From positions 248,001 to 312,000 of the forward strand of contig JACRMR010000003.1 in assembly GCA_016214895.1 (NCBI GenBank): a stretch of DNA of 64,000 nt, in the 5' to 3' direction. A program made the position numbers and the translations under genes. This document shows positions 33,379-42,012 of this stretch, in pieces (positions within the stretch are counted from its first letter, which is position 1; every line of letters starts with the position of its first letter). The notes under the pieces are model-generated. The model did not search any database. It saw only the letters and a program-made list of their open reading frames with translations, and was not told the origin of the DNA. This DNA is from a candidate division KSB1 bacterium. GTDB taxonomy: Bacteria > Electryoneota > RPQS01.

Positions 33379-35619
33379 ATGACAGAGTCCAAAAATCTGG
33401 ATACCCCCAAGACAGCCGAACAAGAAGATCGCGAATGGGTCGAACAGGTCTATCGCGGCGACAAGGAACCGCAGAATACGGTTCGCGCGGTGATCTCCGG
33501 CATGCTGCTGGGCGGGGTCATGTCCGTCTCGAATGTGTATGTCGGGTTGAAGTCCGGTTGGGGACTGGGCGTTGACATCGCGGCGATCATCATCATTTTT
33601 GCGTTGTTCAAGTCGCTGGAGCTGATGAAGGCCGTTAAGCGACCGTTTGGGATGATGGAAAGTACGCAGATGATGACGGTGGCGGTGGCGGCGAGCTGGA
33701 TCTCGTCCGCGGGATTGGTGAACGCGGTTCCCGCGCTCACGATCACGACAGGCAAGACCTTCATCGCCTGGCAGCTCTCGCTCTGGTTGCTGTCGATGTT
33801 GCTGTTGGGCTTGTTCATGGCGATCCCGTTCAAGCGGCAGTATATTCAGGAAGAGAAGTTGAAGTTCCCCGGCAATATCCCGACGGGCGAGACGATCAAA
33901 GCGATGTACTCGACGGGGGACGAAGCGGTGAAGAAGGCGAAGGCGCTGGGTTTGGCGGGCGGCACGGGCATCGTGCTGGCCTTCATGCGCGACGGCTTCG
34001 GCGTGATTCCGGGGCTGCTGAATCTGCCGGTCTCGGTAGCGCGCGTGAGTTTGAGCAAGCTGACCTTGAGCTTTGAGCCGAGCTTGATCTTTCTGGGGAT
34101 TGGCGCGATCTTCGGGATGAAAGTCGGGCTCAGCATGTTGGGGGGGCTGCTGCTGAACTACGCCGTGCTGGGACCGACGCTGATCAATGACAAGATCATT
34201 CTCCACGCGCCGCCGGCCGTGCAAGCGGCGCAGGCGATGGAGTTTCCTTACATCGCTGTCGCGGGACAGTCGCTAACGGTGGTGGTGGAAGAGGCGAATG
34301 TCGCTCCCGAGTTGAAGTACGGGAGCAAGCTGGACACCCTGCGTTACGTCTGGCCGGCGAACGTTGCCTACAGCAAATTATCGGAGCTGGAGAGCGATCT
34401 GAATTCGCCGAAGTTGGTTGACGGCAGTCCCAATCCATTTCACGGGGTAATCAGTGCGCGGGACACGATCAACAAGAATCTCGGCAAGCAGGTGTTGTTC
34501 CTCGAAGCGTCGAAGGCGCGGACGTGGGAATCGCGGCTGGCGCTGGCGGAGCATCAGGACAGCACGACCGTGAAAGCGCTGGGGTTCGCGCCCGGGCAGT
34601 CGCGGACGCAAAATGTCGGCAGTTTCCGCAATATCGTGGCCTGGACGCTTTGGCCGGGCGCGACGATTCTCGTGGTGGGCGGCTTGTTGGCGCTGGCGTT
34701 TCAATGGCGCACGATGGCGCGTACCTTCGCCGGCCTGGGCGCGGCGTTGCGGAAAAAGGACGGCCATCACAAAGCCGGACCGATGGATCATCTTGAACTG
34801 CCGATGACGTGGTTTCTGCCGGGGTTCCTGGTAACGGGGACCTTTTGCGTGATCATGCAGATGGCGCTGTTCTCGATCCACTGGTACATGGCCATTATCG
34901 CGGTGGTGTTGACGTTCTTCCTGGCGGCGGTCGCGGCGCGCGCGGCGGCGGAGACCTCGATCAATCCGATCGGCGCGATGGGCAAGGTCACCCAGCTGCT
35001 CTATGGGGTGTTGTCGCCGGGGAACATGACGACGAACCTGATGACGGCCAATATCACGGCGGGCGCGGCGGCCAGTTGTGCGGACACGATCGGCAGTCTC
35101 AAAGTGGGTCACATGGTCGGGGCGAATCCGCGCAAGCAGTTTATCGCGCAGCTATTCGGCGTGTTTGCCGGTGCGGCGTTCTCGGTGCCGGCCTATTACC
35201 TGATGGTTCCGGACGCGACGAAACTGGGCGACGCGCAGTTCCCGGCTCCGGCGGCGCTCATCTGGGCCGGTGTGGCGCGGGTGCTTGCGCAGGGTCTGAG
35301 TACGTTGCCGCGCAGCGCGATCATCGCGATCTTCGTGGCGCTGACGGCGGGCATCGTGATCGTCGTGGCGGAGAAGTTGTTTCCGAAGATCAAGCCCTAC
35401 ACTCCGAGTCCGTCGGCCTTGGGCATCGCGATGACGATTCCGGCCTACACGAGCTTTTCGATGTTTCTCGGGGCGTTGATCGCGTGGGTTTTGGAGAAGG
35501 CGACCCCGGAGTGGCATGAGCGCTTCACGATCGCCATCGCATCGGGCTTCATTGCGGGCGAGAGCTTATCGGGGGTCGCGATCCTCGGTCTGCAACGGCT
35601 CGGGCTGCTGGCCGGATAG
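33379..35619 (+). CDS. OPT-family oligopeptide/metal-chelate transporter
   Basis: 746 residues and some 14-16 membrane segments, in line with the OPT superfamily. Diagnostic stretches: TVRAVISGMLLGGVMSVSNVY near the start, KSGWGLGVDIAAIIIIF, EEKLKFPGNIPTGETIKAMY, and near the end INPIGAMGKVTQLLYGVLSPG and ITAGAAASCADTIGSLKVGH. Bacterial members import peptides or metal-siderophore-like chelates by proton symport; the substrate cannot be predicted here. GGAG lies 9-10 nt before the ATG. A strong terminator follows. Confidence 0.93.
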   Translation: MTESKNLDTPKTAEQEDREWVEQVYRGDKEPQNTVRAVISGMLLGGVMSVSNVYVGLKSGWGLGVDIAAIIIIFALFKSLELMKAVKRPFGMMESTQMMTVAVAASWISSAGLVNAVPALTITTGKTFIAWQLSLWLLSMLLLGLFMAIPFKRQYIQEEKLKFPGNIPTGETIKAMYSTGDEAVKKAKALGLAGGTGIVLAFMRDGFGVIPGLLNLPVSVARVSLSKLTLSFEPSLIFLGIGAIFGMKVGLSMLGGLLLNYAVLGPTLINDKIILHAPPAVQAAQAMEFPYIAVAGQSLTVVVEEANVAPELKYGSKLDTLRYVWPANVAYSKLSELESDLNSPKLVDGSPNPFHGVISARDTINKNLGKQVLFLEASKARTWESRLALAEHQDSTTVKALGFAPGQSRTQNVGSFRNIVAWTLWPGATILVVGGLLALAFQWRTMARTFAGLGAALRKKDGHHKAGPMDHLELPMTWFLPGFLVTGTFCVIMQMALFSIHWYMAIIAVVLTFFLAAVAARAAAETSINPIGAMGKVTQLLYGVLSPGNMTTNLMTANITAGAAASCADTIGSLKVGHMVGANPRKQFIAQLFGVFAGAAFSVPAYYLMVPDATKLGDAQFPAPAALIWAGVARVLAQGLSTLPRSAIIAIFVALTAGIVIVVAEKLFPKIKPYTPSPSALGIAMTIPAYTSFSMFLGALIAWVLEKATPEWHERFTIAIASGFIAGESLSGVAILGLQRLGLLAG

Positions 35620-35645
35620 CCAGGCTCGCCAATAGTCTGAAAACA

Positions 35646-35679
35646 GAAGCGGCGCCCGCATGGGTGCCGCTTCGTTTTT
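35646..35679 (+). terminator. Strong intrinsic terminator after the OPT gene
   Basis: GAAGCGGCGCCC (35646-35657) pairs with GGGTGCCGCTTC (35662-35673) with one G-T pair, then g and TTTTT. It separates the OPT gene from the convergent subtilase gene. Confidence 0.9.
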
Positions 35680-35696
35680 GCGCGAAATCGGGGTGA

Positions 35697-38600
35697 TCAG
35701 TTGGCGACCGCTCGTACCTGATAGAACAGCATGGTCCCGCTGCTGACGGCGTTGAGGTCGAGGAACGTTGTCGTCGCGCTCGAACCTTCGAACGTCGTGA
35801 AGGCGCCGTTCTCGGTGGTTGCGCTGTAGATATTGTAGCTATCGGCGCCGACATTGCTCCAATCGAGGCGAATGTCGTTTCCGCTGCGCGAGATCACGAC
35901 GTTTGGCGCGATCAGACTGAAACCCTGCGCGCGGATCAGCCGATTTCCGGGACGCGCATTGTCATTGATCTCGTCCTCGCTGTACCAGGCCGTGTCGCAG
36001 TTGGAATAGAAGAAGCTGCGATGGTTGTTCGGCACCGACTGGTCGTGCGCGAAAGATTCGAATTTGTTCGCCGCGGTATTCCCGACCGCGACATAGAATT
36101 CGCTGGCGTTAATCTGCACGGGACTGAACAGGTCATCGCGAATCACGATTTGCGCCCATTGGATTCCGGCGCCGAAGCCGCCGACGTCATTGCCGATGGA
36201 GCCGGTGATTCCGTCCTGCACGAGCGTTCCGGGCAGTCCGCCCACGCCGTCAGCGAGATAGACCGCGAAATAGACCGGCGTGTGCGCGGTATCGGGCTTG
36301 GTCTTGGCCGCGGCGAAGCGCGCTCCGCAGAGTACGTAGGGCGGAGCGACCGGTCCGAATTTCACCGCCCAGAGCATGCCGGTGCCGGGGCTGGGAGCGT
36401 AATTGTACACCTCCGGTGATCCGTCGTCGTAACCAAGTTCCGCCGGACACAGATCGTACACGTCAAACGTGTACCACTCGGCCGGGGCGGCAGACGGGAC
36501 CGTCGAGCCGAGACCGAGGTTGTCGAGGGCGCGCACGTAATACTCATAAGGTCCGAATCCGAACGCGGCGAGACTCGCGGAGTATTCTTGCGGGTTGCCG
36601 GTCGCGATCAGGGCCAGCGAATCAAACAGACCGGCGCCTGCCGCGCGATAGAACATTTTGACCGACGCCACGCTGCCGTCGTCGCTGGCGAGCGCGGTGA
36701 CCGTGCCGGAACCCGGCGCGAAATCATCGAGCGCATGGTGCCAGAGCGCGGGCGGCGTATTCGGCGGCGCCACGGGCATGGCCGAGTCCGCGTTCGAATA
36801 GACGCTTTCAAAGTTGCCGGTGTAAACGGCCTTGGCCTTATACCAGTAGATGCTGCCGTTAGTGACCGCGGGATCCACCCAATTCAGCGCCGGCGCCGTG
36901 ACTCCGGCCTGCAGCGAATAAGCTCCGGCCTGACCGGTGGTGGAACGGTAGATGTCGTAGCGGATCGGAGATCCGCTGACCGGTGTTTGCCAGCTTACCG
37001 GAACCTGCGCGTCGAATCCACCCTCCGCGAGCAGGTTCTGCGGCGGATTGTACGTGATCAGCGGAGTCGCGGTCACCGCGTTGGAGTAATCACTTTGTCC
37101 GTTCGTGTACACGGCTTTCAGTTTGTACCAGTACGGCGTGCCGCTGACGACCGCGGCATCGTTGTAGTTGGTCACGACCGCATTGCCGATCGAATCGTAG
37201 GCGCCGAACTGTCCGGTCGCTGAGCGATAAACGTTGTAACGAATCACGGCGCGCCACGGCGCATTCCACGTGAGCGGCACCGTCGGTTGTCCGGTGGTAG
37301 CGGCCAGATTCAGGGGTGCCTGATAGACGTAACGAACCGCATCATTGGCATTGACACGGCCCCAGCCCATGTACTGGTCCCACCCGGCCACGTCTTCGCC
37401 TGCCGCGCCGACGAGGTCATCGGCCGTAGTCTGCAGAATGGTCTGAACCTGCGCGGAAGTCAGGGAGGGATCGACGGAACGGATTAATGCGCAAACACCC
37501 GCCGCCACGGGGCAAGCGCCGGACGTGCCACCGAACGCGCTGTAGTAGTCTCCGGAAGCATAGCCGTTTGCGCCGGTCATATCGGTCGTGTACTGATCAT
37601 TTCCCGGCGCGACTACGTCCAGCTGTGCGCCGAAGCAGGAACCCTGGCCAAAGCCCCAGTCTGTCGGCGTGCAGCGGTCATCGATCACGTTCGTAGCCCC
37701 GACGGCAATCACCGTCGATTGCGTCGCGGGATACTGGACCACGCCGTTGCTGTTTCCCGACGACACGAGAATGACGAGTCCGGCGGTCTGCGCGTTCGCG
37801 AGCGCGGTATTGATCGCGCTGGAGGACGAACCACCGCCCCATGAATTGGACATGACCTTGGACGAGTCGCGCGAGAAGTTAATGCAATTGACGATCTGTG
37901 CGTCGGTGGTGATGATGAAGCCGCCCGAAATGTGGCCCATCTTCGCGCCGCGAATCTTGCAGTTGTAGCCGACACCGGCCACGCCGAGGCTGTTATTGGT
38001 TTCGGCGGAAGCCAGACCGGCACAACAGGTCCCGTGGCCGTCGCTGCCGGTGGGGCTGGGATCGCTGTCGCCGGTCTCGGAGTCATATCCCGGCAAGATG
38101 TGATCGTTCAGATCGGGATGGGCAATCTGCACGCCGACGTCGCAGATGCTCACCGATACGGTGGTGGTTCCCGTGGTGTACGTCCAGGCCTCGGGCGCAT
38201 CGATGTCCGCATCGCTGGCCTGATTCAAGAACCACTGATTGGCATAGAAGGTGTCATTGGTCGTCAACCGCGCTTGGCGGATGAAATCCGGCTCGGCCCA
38301 CTCGACTTCGGATTCGGCGGCCAATTGCTCGCAGATGTCCAGGGCGGTCCAAGCCGTACCTTTAGCCCGCGCAACATAGTAGGCATTGTCGGCCCATTCA
38401 TCGCAGGTCTTGACCACGGACAGCCCGAAGCGATCGAGCGTCGAGCGCGCCGCATCGTCGCTGACATGCAGTCCGAACTTCACAAACAGGCGTGGCCCGG
38501 GAATGTGTTCGAGACCGTCGTAAATGAGGATGGGCGCGGCCCACTCCACGGCATCGATGGCCTCGACCGCGGCGAGCAGGGCCAGCACGTCGGCCTCCGT

Positions 38601-38879
38601 GGCCCCGCTGGCAAGCCTGACGACGGTCATTTGTTGAACTTCTTCGACGCGATCAACGGCCGGAAAGCCGATTCCCGGCAACGCCGCGAGCAGTTGGTCG
38701 CGAACACTTGTAGAGGCGTTATTGGCAAACCCGACGGCGATTCGGTCGAGGCGTAGGTCAAAGTAGTTTGTTTCACCGTCCACAGTCATTTTGAAGTCCA
38801 TCGCCGAGGCACCGGAGCCAATTAGCATGGACAAGAGGATCACCGACCGAGCCAAAACCTTCATTCCAAAGCGTTTCAC
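35697..38879 (-). CDS. Secreted subtilisin-like serine protease with FN3 domains
   Basis: 1,060 residues from a GTG start with GGAGG just upstream (only 3 nt spacing; an ATG five codons in is the alternative). A signal peptide is followed by a propeptide-like region to about 210 and a peptidase S8 domain (about 215-535). Catalytic residues: Asp 247 in SICDVGVQIAHPDL, His 282 in DGHGTCCAGL, oxyanion Asn 376 in SSGN, Ser 453 in GGTSGACPVAAG. The usual GTSMA is GTSGA here, a mild variant. Two FN3 domains follow (YWYKLKAVYTNGQSDYSNA and YWYKAKAVYTGNFESVYSNA), then further beta domains. The end is the FN3-like module shared with the lamin-tail protein. There is no T9SS sorting domain, so release by another route is likely. 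Confidence 0.93.
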   Translation of the reverse strand: MKRFGMKVLARSVILLSMLIGSGASAMDFKMTVDGETNYFDLRLDRIAVGFANNASTSVRDQLLAALPGIGFPAVDRVEEVQQMTVVRLASGATEADVLALLAAVEAIDAVEWAAPILIYDGLEHIPGPRLFVKFGLHVSDDAARSTLDRFGLSVVKTCDEWADNAYYVARAKGTAWTALDICEQLAAESEVEWAEPDFIRQARLTTNDTFYANQWFLNQASDADIDAPEAWTYTTGTTTVSVSICDVGVQIAHPDLNDHILPGYDSETGDSDPSPTGSDGHGTCCAGLASAETNNSLGVAGVGYNCKIRGAKMGHISGGFIITTDAQIVNCINFSRDSSKVMSNSWGGGSSSSAINTALANAQTAGLVILVSSGNSNGVVQYPATQSTVIAVGATNVIDDRCTPTDWGFGQGSCFGAQLDVVAPGNDQYTTDMTGANGYASGDYYSAFGGTSGACPVAAGVCALIRSVDPSLTSAQVQTILQTTADDLVGAAGEDVAGWDQYMGWGRVNANDAVRYVYQAPLNLAATTGQPTVPLTWNAPWRAVIRYNVYRSATGQFGAYDSIGNAVVTNYNDAAVVSGTPYWYKLKAVYTNGQSDYSNAVTATPLITYNPPQNLLAEGGFDAQVPVSWQTPVSGSPIRYDIYRSTTGQAGAYSLQAGVTAPALNWVDPAVTNGSIYWYKAKAVYTGNFESVYSNADSAMPVAPPNTPPALWHHALDDFAPGSGTVTALASDDGSVASVKMFYRAAGAGLFDSLALIATGNPQEYSASLAAFGFGPYEYYVRALDNLGLGSTVPSAAPAEWYTFDVYDLCPAELGYDDGSPEVYNYAPSPGTGMLWAVKFGPVAPPYVLCGARFAAAKTKPDTAHTPVYFAVYLADGVGGLPGTLVQDGITGSIGNDVGGFGAGIQWAQIVIRDDLFSPVQINASEFYVAVGNTAANKFESFAHDQSVPNNHRSFFYSNCDTAWYSEDEINDNARPGNRLIRAQGFSLIAPNVVISRSGNDIRLDWSNVGADSYNIYSATTENGAFTTFEGSSATTTFLDLNAVSSGTMLFYQVRAVAN

Positions 38880-39354
38880 TTTTCCTCCGCGGGAAGTAAA
38901 TCAAACAAAGTCATGATATTAGAGATCTCAATCGACGCCGTCCTCGCCGCACCGGATTCATAAGAGACAATATAAGTGGGGAGTCAGGCCGAGGCAACAG
39001 TTGGAGGGCACGCGGGACGAAAATGGTGATATTTTGGACTGCCGGGTCAGGATTGACATTCGAGGCACAACGACGAACCATGGGAGTAGCTGAACATTTG
39101 GTCAGTACGATGGAGTCATCGTCGGCAGGACCTGTCATCTATGCTTGTTATTTGGTTAGAGTTACCTTGCATGAGCTCGCCAACGCGGCTCGCGTCGGCA
39201 GGTTCGGCGGGCATTTGATGTGGTGGGAGGATGGCTTCCGCAGGAACGCCCAATCGAATCCATTGCGGGAGGGCACGGAGCTTGCTATAGGATTAGGCGA
39301 TGAACCGATTAGCTTAGTCACCTTCGGGAGAATGACCCCTTGGAACAACAGAGA
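38880..39354. other. Intergenic stretch with no supported gene
   Basis: It separates the leftward subtilase from the rightward signalling cluster. A TTGACA near 39053 lacks a matching -10 at standard spacing. Several overlapping open frames on both strands cross into the XRE gene and look like shadows. Nothing further is supported. Confidence 0.5.
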
Positions 39355-39534
39355 ATGGACGCGGAGCGCATCCGCACGCTTCGCCAGCGACTCCAGCTTA
39401 CGCAGGAAGATTTTGCCCATCTGATTGGAGTAACGTTCTCCACGGTGAACCGATGGGAGAACGGCAAATCGACTCCGAATCGGATCGCGTTACGCCTTCT
39501 CGCAGGGCTTGAGAAGAAACTTAAGACGCAGTAA
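39355..39534 (+). CDS. Small XRE-family helix-turn-helix regulator
   Basis: 59 residues from the ATG at 39355; a TTG at 39340 with GGGAG 9 nt upstream is an equally good start and adds five residues. Nearly the whole protein is one Cro/C1-type HTH: RIRTLRQRLQLTQEDFAHLI, then GVTFSTVNRWENGKSTPNRIA, in which helix 3 (STVNRWENG) contacts DNA. It lacks an obvious effector domain. It lies 12 nt upstream of the CheW-like gene and may regulate the cluster that follows. Such small stand-alone regulators are usually autoregulatory; no operator was recognised. Confidence 0.8.
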   Translation: MDAERIRTLRQRLQLTQEDFAHLIGVTFSTVNRWENGKSTPNRIALRLLAGLEKKLKTQ

Positions 39535-39546
39535 CGACTTACGGCA

Positions 39547-40026
39547 ATGAACACAACTTTTGCGGCAGCGGGATTTGGCGTGGGAACGGGCCGAGGTGAT
39601 CTTCAGCTTGTGACGTTTTACTTTTGTGGCCATCAGTACGCACTGGACGTTGACGATGTCTATGGGATCTATCATGGGTTACCTCTGATCCCCTTGCCTG
39701 ATCTTTCAGTGAACATCGACGGCGAGATCCAGGTGTCCGATCAGCGAATTCCGGTGGTGAACTTGCGGCGATTTGCCGACTTGCCCGAAGCGGCCACCAC
39801 GAATTTCTCGAGCTGGGTGGTCGCCGTCAATCAGCCGGGTGGTCCGGTGGGGATCGCGGTCGATCGCGTTGCCGAGGTCGTGCGGCTCGAGCCGCGATCA
39901 CTGGCGGGCGTGGATGGGAGCTTGAAGGCGCCGATTGGATCGTACATTCAGGCCACGGCGGGTTATCACGGTCGGACGCTGTTGCTTCCGGACGTGAGTC
40001 GATTGATACAAGATGCTATGAACTGA
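39547..40026 (+). CDS. CheW-like adaptor protein
   Basis: 159 residues covering one CheW domain: the N-terminal strand LQLVTFYFCGHQYALDVDDV, the core IQVSDQRIPVVNLRRFADLP, WVVAVNQPGGPVGIAVDRVAEVVRL, and GYHGRTLLLPDVSRLI at the end. CheW domains bridge chemoreceptors and CheA kinases. No receptor or CheA is in the window, so its partners must be elsewhere. The gene is 12 nt after the XRE gene and 33 nt before the HDOD gene. No strong ribosome site is seen. Confidence 0.9.
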   Translation: MNTTFAAAGFGVGTGRGDLQLVTFYFCGHQYALDVDDVYGIYHGLPLIPLPDLSVNIDGEIQVSDQRIPVVNLRRFADLPEAATTNFSSWVVAVNQPGGPVGIAVDRVAEVVRLEPRSLAGVDGSLKAPIGSYIQATAGYHGRTLLLPDVSRLIQDAMN

Positions 40027-40059
40027 GCGACGGAATCGCTCGTACAGAATGGGAATTAC

Positions 40060-41007
40060 GTGACAACGAATTCTACCAATTTGAGCGCGGCGCCCGAACT
40101 CGTGGACCTGCTAGCGTCCAGCGATCCGGCGCGACGAAGTGAGATTCAGCATCGAATCTTGTCCTCGGGCGATCTGCCGACCCTTCCGACGATCGCGATT
40201 GAGGTAAGCCGGCTGGCGACGAGTCCGTTGACGGGGATGTCGGACATTGTGCGGATCATTCGGAATGATCCGCCGCTGACCGCGAAGATTCTGCGCGTGG
40301 CGAACAGCGCGTTCTATGGCATGCCGCGCCGGATTGAGTCCCTGAATATGGCGTTGGTGGTGCTGGGCATGCGCGAGATCAACAATCTGGTGACCTGTAT
40401 CTCGGTGTTGCGCGCCTTTCCGGGTCGCGGTGAAGCCGGTTTTGACCGCAACGCGTTCTGGGAGCATTCGGCGGGGACCGGTGAGATCGCGCGGGTCATC
40501 GCGTCGCGGTTGCACTTGCGCCTGCACGGGGTGGAGTTTACCGCGGGTTTGTTGCACGACGTGGGGAAGATCGTGTTGGACCAGCATTTTCACTCGGAGT
40601 TCATGGAATCGCTGCGGGTCGCTTCGGCGGAAGGCCTCAGTACGGCGGAGGCGGAGCGACGGGTGCTGGGGGTGGATCACGCGGAGATCGGAGCCTGGCT
40701 TGCGGAGGCCTGGGCGCTTCCGCCGGCGATTACCGAATGTATTCGTTATCATCACCAGCCCACGCTGTCGCCGGACTCGCGGACGTTGACGGCGGTGGTT
40801 CACATGGCGAACCTGTTCACGACCGCGATGCTCGGCAGTGAGAGTCAGCGGGCGCGGTTGACGGAGCGGATCGCGCTCAGTCCGGCCTGGAATATTCTTG
40901 CGGAACAGCATCCGGAGCTCATCGCGATCGACGTTTCCGGTTTCGCCGCCGACCTGCAGGAAAACATCGAGCGCGCACGGGACTTCATTCGCATGGCGAC
41001 AGAGTAG
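40060..41007 (+). CDS. HDOD-domain signalling protein
   Basis: 315 residues from a GTG start with GGGA 5 nt upstream. The HDOD domain spans about 25-250: LPTLPTIAIEVSRLATSPLT, IIRNDPPLTAKILRVANSAFYG, IESLNMALVVLGMREINNLV. A partly preserved HD-like LLHDVGKIVLDQHF and a second helix-rich half ending in IRYHHQPTLSPDSR and AVVHMANLF follow. HDOD proteins are mostly non-catalytic scaffolds that control chemotaxis, motility or c-di-GMP signalling; the HD of this one could still bind metal. It stands between a CheW and a CheB-type receiver, supporting a sensory role. Confidence 0.92.
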   Translation: MTTNSTNLSAAPELVDLLASSDPARRSEIQHRILSSGDLPTLPTIAIEVSRLATSPLTGMSDIVRIIRNDPPLTAKILRVANSAFYGMPRRIESLNMALVVLGMREINNLVTCISVLRAFPGRGEAGFDRNAFWEHSAGTGEIARVIASRLHLRLHGVEFTAGLLHDVGKIVLDQHFHSEFMESLRVASAEGLSTAEAERRVLGVDHAEIGAWLAEAWALPPAITECIRYHHQPTLSPDSRTLTAVVHMANLFTTAMLGSESQRARLTERIALSPAWNILAEQHPELIAIDVSGFAADLQENIERARDFIRMATE

Positions 41008-41069
41008 CGGGCGAGCGCACGACGGATTCGACAGTATTTCCCGGACCGACCATCAACCCGATCAGACCC

Positions 41070-41498
41070 TTGCCGATTCGCGTACTTGTCGTTGACGACT
41101 CCCCGTTCATTTGCAAAATGATCTCGCTGATTCTCGAGGAACAAGGCGAGTACGAAGTGGTGGGCACGGCCCACGATGGTGCCGAAGGCCTGGGGCTGGC
41201 GGACCAGCTCCGCCCGGACCTGATTACGCTCGACCTGGATATGCCGGGCATGAGCGGTTCGGAGATGATTACCCGGTTGCGTCTTCGCAGCACGGTTCCG
41301 GTGGTGATTGTGTCGGGGCTGCCCGAGGCGATGGGTCCGGGTCCGGGTCATCCGGATTGGGAGCCGGTCGGATATGTCGCGAAGGTGCTTTCGGACCGGC
41401 CGTTGGATTTGAGCTTGTTTGCCGCGGAATTGGCCGAGGCGATTCGGGCCACGTGCGAGCAGGTCCGTCAGATTCCCGGTCGTATGACTATGAAATAG
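41070..41498 (+). CDS. Stand-alone CheB-type response-regulator receiver
   Basis: 142 residues, starting at a TTG for want of any other start in frame. It is a single receiver domain: VVDDSPFICKMISLILEEQG, acid pair Asp 9-10, phospho-acceptor Asp 55 in DLITLDLDMPGMSG, Ser 82 (VVIVSGLPE) and Lys 105 (YVAKVLSD). The sequence is close to CheB receivers, but the methylesterase domain is absent and only a short helical tail (LSLFAAELAEAIRATCEQV) follows. It may act as a phosphate sink or a CheY-like output. A strong terminator ends the cluster 26 nt downstream. Confidence 0.88.
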   Translation: MPIRVLVVDDSPFICKMISLILEEQGEYEVVGTAHDGAEGLGLADQLRPDLITLDLDMPGMSGSEMITRLRLRSTVPVVIVSGLPEAMGPGPGHPDWEPVGYVAKVLSDRPLDLSLFAAELAEAIRATCEQVRQIPGRMTMK

Positions 41499-41523
41499 AA
41501 AGAGTTTACTGGCTGGAGGGAGC

Positions 41524-41563
41524 GTGAGCCGTTGACTGCGGGGTCAACGGCTCACATGTTTTC
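41524..41563 (+). terminator. Intrinsic terminator of the CheW-HDOD-receiver cluster
   Basis: A perfect 13-bp stem: GTGAGCCGTTGAC (41524-41536) with GTCAACGGCTCAC (41543-41555), followed by atgttttc. Confidence 0.88.
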
Positions 41564-42012
41564 ATAATTCATCATAGTTTAGTCGGGTTCCCCAGTAAAG
41601 CGTCAAGGGTATTCACAGGGTCCTGCAAACCGGCGGAGCTTCGCTTTGGCGCATGGATGGCCTCTCTTTTCCGGTGGGTCACTGGGGGTGGGCAGAAAAT
41701 CCTGCCTTGCAAATCATGGAATTAGCTTCGCATGCGTCTATTCGGGCGGTGGATATTTTGGTTCGCAGGTGCATTAATAACAGAGGTTAAAATTGTGTTC
41801 GGACATTTTTGGTAAAAGTGAGCAAAGGGTTGCGTAAGTCGTTGACAAACTGTCAGTGTGGCGTTATATTTAGCCCGACTTGAACCATCCGGCGGATGCA
41901 TGAAATGCGCACTGGATGTCGTCACGGGTCAGCTGTGCGATTTTCGTGGTTTTGCTTGCAAGATAAGGCAGTTTGGGCAATCTGCTAACTCACTTTAAGG
42001 AGAGGTGAAGAG
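41564..42012 (+). other. Long leader/intergenic region before the Cys-rich gene
   Basis: 41564-41840 shows no supported gene; it contains G- and C-rich patches but no riboswitch class that I could recognise. From the promoter at 41842-41870 to the ATG at 42013 the transcript would carry an unusually long 5' leader of about 135 nt, ending in the AAGGAG ribosome site near 41997. The leader could hold a regulatory structure; none was identified by eye. Confidence 0.5.
41842..41870 (+). promoter_or_regulatory. Near-perfect sigma-70 promoter for the Cys-rich secreted gene
   Basis: TTGACA (41842-41847), a 17-nt spacer and TATATT (41865-41870). Predicted transcript start is near 41877. This is among the strongest promoters in the window and fits high expression. 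Confidence 0.85.

Noticed and set aside
39023-39424. 133-codon frame before the XRE gene
   Set aside because: It runs into the XRE gene in another frame, lacks a ribosome site and has no recognisable domain.
41564-41840. Possible riboswitch (G/C-rich patches, GCAAACCGGCGGAG-like core)
   Set aside because: It does not fit the conserved core of the c-di-GMP or other classes I know, and it lies upstream of the promoter at 41842 rather than in the transcript leader.
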